From positions 1-9,688 of the forward strand of contig DHGC01000056.1 of NCBI GenBank assembly GCA_002402585.1: a stretch of 9,688 nt of DNA, given 5' to 3'. The position numbers and the translations under genes are program-made. The stretch is from Erysipelotrichaceae bacterium UBA4808 (GTDB lineage: Bacteria; Bacillota_I; Bacilli_A; Erysipelotrichales; Erysipelotrichaceae). The notes under the pieces were generated by a model. That model was not told where the DNA came from and searched no databases. It saw only the letters and a list, made by a program, of their open reading frames with translations. Positions 6,773 through 9,688 of the stretch are shown here, in pieces; within the stretch, counting starts at the first letter, position 1, and each line of letters opens with the position of its first letter.

Positions 6773-6806
6773 TCACTGTGAATCTAAATATGAATGGTGA
6801 TTCACC
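6773..6806 (-). promoter_or_regulatory. Cluster of overlapping dyads in the operon 2 leader (candidate operator or leader hairpin)
   Basis: Between the predicted transcription start (about 6812) and ATG 6766 three exact dyads overlap: GGTGA-A-TCACC (6796-6806), TGAAT-N4-ATTCA (6791-6804) and TCAC-A-GTGA (6773-6781). In addition GTGAATC (6799-6805) pairs perfectly with GATTCAC (6778-6784) across 14 nt, which in RNA could fold just ahead of the ribosome site. Position just downstream of the start fits a repressor operator. The sequences do not match the FapR, FabT or Bacillus FadR consensus as I know them. The regulator is unknown. Confidence 0.5.
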
Positions 6807-6818
6807 TTTTATATCCAT

Positions 6819-6847
6819 AGAATACCAAGACTTAAAAACTCTGTCAA
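6819..6847 (-). promoter_or_regulatory. Sigma-A promoter of the thiolase-liv operon
   Basis: Minus strand: a perfect -35 TTGACA at 6847-6842, a 17-bp spacer, and -10 TATTCT at 6824-6819, preceded by the extended -10 dinucleotide TG (6827-6826). Transcription should begin near 6812, giving a leader of about 45 nt. This is the only convincing promoter in the window, and no other gap is large enough to hold one, so all eight genes down to livF probably depend on it. Confidence 0.8.
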
Positions 6848-6855
6848 TAGAATTA

Positions 6856-6869
6856 TGTAAGCGTTTACT
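6856..6869. promoter_or_regulatory. cre box (CcpA catabolite-response element)
   Basis: The plus-strand sequence TGTAAGCGTTTACT fits the cre consensus TGWAANCGNTNWCA at every position except the last. It lies 8 bp upstream of the -35 of the operon 2 promoter, centred near -50 relative to the predicted start. CcpA bound here could activate (as at overflow-metabolism genes with upstream cre sites) or hinder polymerase; position alone does not decide. It suggests the pathway responds to sugar supply. Confidence 0.72.
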
Positions 6870-6940
6870 AAATTTTATCTTTCAGTAAGTGATCAGCTCT
6901 TATAATTGCTCAACAATCACAATTAAAACAACAGACACAT

Positions 6941-6963
6941 AAAAAGCTCTATTCCTAGAGCTT
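6941..6963 (-). terminator. Intrinsic terminator at the end of the mannitol operon
   Basis: Minus strand: AAGCTCTA-GGAA-TAGAGCTT, a perfect 8-bp stem (6963-6956 with 6951-6944) closed by a GNRA tetraloop, running into five consecutive T (6945-6941). The mtlD stop codon TAG (6957-6955) lies across the stem-loop border. It should end mtlD transcripts and insulate operon 2, though the T-run is short and partly inside the stem, so some read-through is possible. Confidence 0.85.
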
Positions 6964-8088
6964 AATGATGGATTGAATTAATGGATGATCTTCTGCTAAA
7001 CCACTGACTTCAGCCAATGCTGCATGTTTACCCTTAGCGTGAATCAACGCTTGGAGTTTGACACTCTCTTCATCTTCAGGCACATTGAATTTCAACGCCA
7101 ATGCGACAACCTTTTGAAGATGACTTGAATCCATATTACGATTGTATAACGCCAACATGGGTTTGAAGAAGCGATCATTTGCAGAGAGTTTACGCAAAGG
7201 TCCGCGACCCACACGCACCACCTCATCAATGACACTCGGATTCTTGAAACGTTTGATGGTCTTATCAACGTAATCCGCTTGTGTTTGTGCATCAAAACCA
7301 TGTTTAGCGACTAAGAGCGAACTGGTTTCGGCTAAGACACCGCGAACCAACGCTTCAACTTCAGGATCCTGAATCGCTTCGTAAACCGTTGAATAACCTT
7401 TTAAAATACCACTGTACGCCGTACTGGCATGACCGGTATTGACGGTAAAGAGTTTACGCTCAATGTAGGCTTCTAAACTCGGTGTGAAATGAACACCGGG
7501 GATATCCAATTCTCCCTTGATTTTGGATGAATCCACGACCCACTCATAGAAAGGCTCGACTTTAACCCAGAGCACATCATCATTCTTTTGATTTGGAACG
7601 ATGCGGTCGACCGCTGAATCCGGAAAACCAATGAACTGTTCCACATGAACCAAGGCTTCAGGACTCAACAACGGCAATAATGCATTTTTCAACTTCGTTG
7701 AGCCTTCAATCGTATTCTCACATGCGATGATGTTGGTGAATTGAACCGAATTGTTCAAGACACGTTTTTCGACGGCTGGTGCGATGTTCTTTGCAATAAA
7801 AGGAAGAATATTAGGTCCAACCGCTGTCGTAATCAAATCCGCTGTCGCCAAAAGATCTGTTAAACGATCTTGTTCAAACTTAGAATTAAGTCCATCGACA
7901 CCTTCCACAACAATCATTTCAGCCGCATCCGATATCAATTCAACCGTATATTGTTTACGTTCTTTTAAGGCATCAATCAAGACATCACTGACATCTGAAA
8001 AAGTCACATGATAACCTGCTTTATTTAACAACAATCCAATGAAGCCACGTCCGATGTTTCCGGCACCGAAGTGAACGGCGGTTTTCAC
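6955..8088 (-). CDS. mtlD: Mannitol-1-phosphate 5-dehydrogenase
   Basis: Cytoplasmic NAD-dependent enzyme that oxidises mannitol-1-phosphate, the product of the mannitol PTS, to fructose-6-phosphate. It is 377 aa, near the usual 380. The N-terminus KTAVHFGAGNIGRGFIG carries the Rossmann GAGNIGRG loop (8-15). ACEN (122-125) and the polyol-dehydrogenase active site KLFTVNTGHA with Lys212, Asn217 and His220 are intact. The start is GTG at 8088, preceded by GGAGG 7 nt away, and it overlaps the stop of the EIIBA gene as GTGA. It is the last gene of the mannitol operon: the terminator stem begins in its final codons. Confidence 0.97.
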   Translation of the reverse strand: MKTAVHFGAGNIGRGFIGLLLNKAGYHVTFSDVSDVLIDALKERKQYTVELISDAAEMIVVEGVDGLNSKFEQDRLTDLLATADLITTAVGPNILPFIAKNIAPAVEKRVLNNSVQFTNIIACENTIEGSTKLKNALLPLLSPEALVHVEQFIGFPDSAVDRIVPNQKNDDVLWVKVEPFYEWVVDSSKIKGELDIPGVHFTPSLEAYIERKLFTVNTGHASTAYSGILKGYSTVYEAIQDPEVEALVRGVLAETSSLLVAKHGFDAQTQADYVDKTIKRFKNPSVIDEVVRVGRGPLRKLSANDRFFKPMLALYNRNMDSSHLQKVVALALKFNVPEDEESVKLQALIHAKGKHAALAEVSGLAEDHPLIQSIIKL

Positions 8089-8795
8089 GCGTTATCCTCC
8101 GCTGTGAGTAATTCATAAATCATATCGACATTTTGGTGTTCCAAGACTTTATTCACTTCTTCAATTTCACCAAAGACTGTTGCGATATTACTTAGGATTT
8201 GGATGTGATCTTCACCGATGCCTGCTAGACCAACGACAAGATTCACAGTTTCCCCATGCCAGTCAACACCGTTGGGATAAACATCCACAACGATCCCACT
8301 GTTTAAAATGTTTTTCTTGTAGTCGTACTCACCATGGGGGAGTGCGATCTTATTGCCCATGAAAACCGATAGACTGTGATCTCGCTCCAACATGCCTTCT
8401 ATGTACTTCTCCTCGACATACCCACTGTCTAAGAGTTGTCTACCGACCTCAATAATGGCCTCATCACTTGTGACGGTCTCCGTCTTGATACGAATATTCG
8501 ACTTCAATAAGACTGCTTTTTTTGTGTTTTCCATCATCTGTACCACCTTTTTTAGATTTTGTTTATTTAAGAAATCATCCAAGCCAACAATCTTTTTACC
8601 TGGATAATGTTTCCGTAGACTGGGCTCAAAATGTTGGTGCGTGACCAATAAATCCGCCTCACGCATATCCATATCAATGGATACATTTTGAATCTGAACT
8701 TCTAGACTCGAATTCTTGAATTCTTTTTTTAATAGACTCGCTCCCAACGCACTGGAACCCATACCCGCATCACACACCACAAAGATCTTAATCAT
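8085..8795 (-). CDS. Mannitol PTS EIIB-EIIA fusion protein
   Basis: Cytoplasmic phosphocarrier of 236 aa that should relay phosphate from HPr via EIIA to EIIB and onto mannitol at the EIIC channel. Residues 1-90 are a mannitol-type EIIB: KIFVVCDAGMGSSALGASLL with phospho-Cys8. A short linker (about 90-97) leads to EIIA of the MtlF type (98-230), with phospho-His154 in ALPHGEYDYKK and His197 in GEDHIQIL. There is no membrane segment. In the usual layouts EIIB is fused to EIIC and EIIA stands alone (mtlF), or all three are joined; here B is joined to A. ATG 8795 overlaps the mtlR stop as ATGA and has AAGGTGA (8800-8806) 4 nt upstream; a longer TTG reading to 8816 is rejected. EIIC must be encoded elsewhere, probably upstream of mtlR. 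Often annotated mtlF or EIIA alone. Confidence 0.92.
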   Translation of the reverse strand: MIKIFVVCDAGMGSSALGASLLKKEFKNSSLEVQIQNVSIDMDMREADLLVTHQHFEPSLRKHYPGKKIVGLDDFLNKQNLKKVVQMMENTKKAVLLKSNIRIKTETVTSDEAIIEVGRQLLDSGYVEEKYIEGMLERDHSLSVFMGNKIALPHGEYDYKKNILNSGIVVDVYPNGVDWHGETVNLVVGLAGIGEDHIQILSNIATVFGEIEEVNKVLEHQNVDMIYELLTAEDNA

Positions 8796-9688
8796 CCGCT
8801 CACCTTCCGATACCAAGTTTTCATTGGTCCTTTCAAGACATTAAGTATTTCACTCTGAATGGCTTCTTTTGTTTTAGTAAAGATTGCGATACGATAGGCA
8901 TCATTTTCGAGCAAAGCCGAACTTAGATAACTCATCCACTGATTGAGTTCAATGGGTACTTGTTCAGGAATAAGCAATGCCACGATGACTTGAATTTCAG
9001 CTGGCGCATAACACTCAAACAGTCCCTTAACGGGTCTTAAGACATACATCCGGGGTGACTTCAGCGCAGATGTCTTCGCATGAAACATCGCAAAACGTTC
9101 ATCTTCCATCACGACCGATCCAAGTGTTTCGCGTTTTTGTAAATCCTTATAGAGCATTAAACGTGCGGTATTGTCCTCACTCGCAAGATTTGAAATTTCA
9201 TGCATCAAAGCTTGAACGCTAAGATCAGAGGGAACTTCATGACAATCAAAGTTGTTTAACAATCCCAAAACCGCTTGATTCAGTTCAATTTGCTTATTCA
9301 TGATTGAAACAAAGTCTTCTTGTACAACGGAATCATAATGATACGAGCTTGTTGCCAGTTTGGATACACGTGTTTGAATTTGAACGATGTCTTCATCACT
9401 CAACAATGGATTGACGATTAGTTTAGGAATACTTGTCTCTCCGATTTCCATCGTACTGATCAACAGATCGAATTGCTCTTTCTGCAGCGACGTTAAATCA
9501 AGATGCGATCGAGGTACCACCTCAACACTATCTTGAAGACTACGCTTGATGCGTGAAGCCAAGAGACTTGAGATACCAATGCCACTTGCGCAGAGTACAG
9601 CAACTTTGACGATACGCTTGGGTTCGTTCTGTTTGATACGTTCCAAAGCGGCTCCAAAGTGCATCGCAATGAAACCCACTTCATTTTC
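8792..9688 (-). CDS. mtlR: MtlR-type PRD-containing transcriptional activator, C-terminal part (5' end outside)
   Basis: The last 298 residues of a mannitol operon activator whose DNA-binding and first PRD domains lie beyond 9688. The window opens in the end of PRD2, ENEVGFIAMHFGAALER, with its conserved His (visible residue 10). An EIIB(Gat)-like domain follows: VKVAVLCASGIGISSLL, with Cys33. The C-terminal EIIA-like domain (about 125-290) carries DERFAMFHAKTSALKSP, with His203 at the EIIA phospho-His position. All three sites that the PTS phosphorylates in MtlR are therefore kept, which implies live control by HPr/EI and by mannitol EII components. The gene is immediately followed by the EIIBA gene (ATGA overlap), the gene order mtlR-mtlF-mtlD known from staphylococci and streptococci. 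The frame is open to the window edge. Confidence 0.9.
   Translation of the reverse strand, partial: ENEVGFIAMHFGAALERIKQNEPKRIVKVAVLCASGIGISSLLASRIKRSLQDSVEVVPRSHLDLTSLQKEQFDLLISTMEIGETSIPKLIVNPLLSDEDIVQIQTRVSKLATSSYHYDSVVQEDFVSIMNKQIELNQAVLGLLNNFDCHEVPSDLSVQALMHEISNLASEDNTARLMLYKDLQKRETLGSVVMEDERFAMFHAKTSALKSPRMYVLRPVKGLFECYAPAEIQVIVALLIPEQVPIELNQWMSYLSSALLENDAYRIAIFTKTKEAIQSEILNVLKGPMKTWYRKVSG

Noticed and set aside
6791..6804. TGAAT-N4-ATTCA as a FadR operator
   Set aside because: The Bacillus FadR site as I know it has longer arms and wider spacing (TGAATGA-N4-TCATTCA); only the outer five bases agree.
6852..6857. A second promoter with -10 CATAAT overlapping the cre box
   Set aside because: No acceptable -35 at 16-18 bp upstream (AGATAA-like only); the TTGACA/TATTCT promoter downstream is far better.
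6767..6954. Small gene, tRNA or riboswitch in the only intergenic gap
   Set aside because: No open frame with a ribosome site, no cloverleaf and no known aptamer core seen; the gap is accounted for by terminator, cre box, promoter and leader.
8796..8816. Longer EIIBA start at TTG 8816
   Set aside because: EIIB domains begin directly with the KIFVVCDAG strand; ATG 8795 has AAGGTGA upstream and an ATGA overlap with mtlR.
1..9688. CRISPR arrays, insertion sequences, phage or integrase genes, attachment sites
   Set aside because: No repeated spacer-like units, transposase or integrase frames, or long terminal repeats were seen; codon use and gene spacing look uniform throughout.

Overview
The window is about 9.7 kb of dense bacterial DNA with every supported gene on the minus strand. 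Read in the direction of transcription, from high to low coordinates, it holds two operons separated by one 188-bp intergenic gap. Moderate-to-low GC, strong purine-rich Shine-Dalgarno sites, a near-consensus cre (CcpA) box and an in-operon mtlR point to a Firmicute (Bacillota). I cannot fix the family; Erysipelotrichia, Bacilli and Clostridia all remain possible.

Operon 1 (9688 to 6955) is the downstream part of a mannitol PTS operon. It contains the C-terminal part of the activator MtlR (end of PRD2, EIIB-like and EIIA-like domains), a compact protein in which the mannitol EIIB domain is fused to EIIA, and mannitol-1-phosphate 5-dehydrogenase MtlD. Both junctions are 4-bp stop/start overlaps. 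A GNRA-loop intrinsic terminator overlaps the mtlD stop codon. The membrane EIIC subunit is not in the window.

The gap (6767 to 6954) carries the mtlD terminator, a cre box, an excellent sigma-A promoter with an extended -10, and several overlapping dyads between the predicted transcription start and the first Shine-Dalgarno.

Operon 2 (6766 to 1) is the more unusual part. It encodes a thiolase, an SDR ketoacyl reductase, an alpha/beta hydrolase, a divergent KAS III-like condensing enzyme, and then LivH, LivM, LivG and LivF of a branched-chain-amino-acid-type (HAAT) ABC transporter. LivF runs off the window. Junctions overlap by 1 to 8 bp or are separated by 2 to 7 bp, so the eight genes look like one co-translated unit. 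Inference: the transporter handles a carboxylate or acyl compound that feeds, or is fed by, a small beta-ketoacyl-CoA pathway, rather than being a housekeeping leucine importer. The substrate-binding protein and any CoA ligase would have to lie beyond position 1 or elsewhere.

Most notable: the coupling of acyl-CoA enzymes to a HAAT transporter; the KAS III-like protein with His where Asn is expected in the catalytic triad; two tandem perfect hairpins at the end of the hydrolase gene, one of which buries the Shine-Dalgarno of the condensing enzyme; and the EIIB-EIIA fusion.
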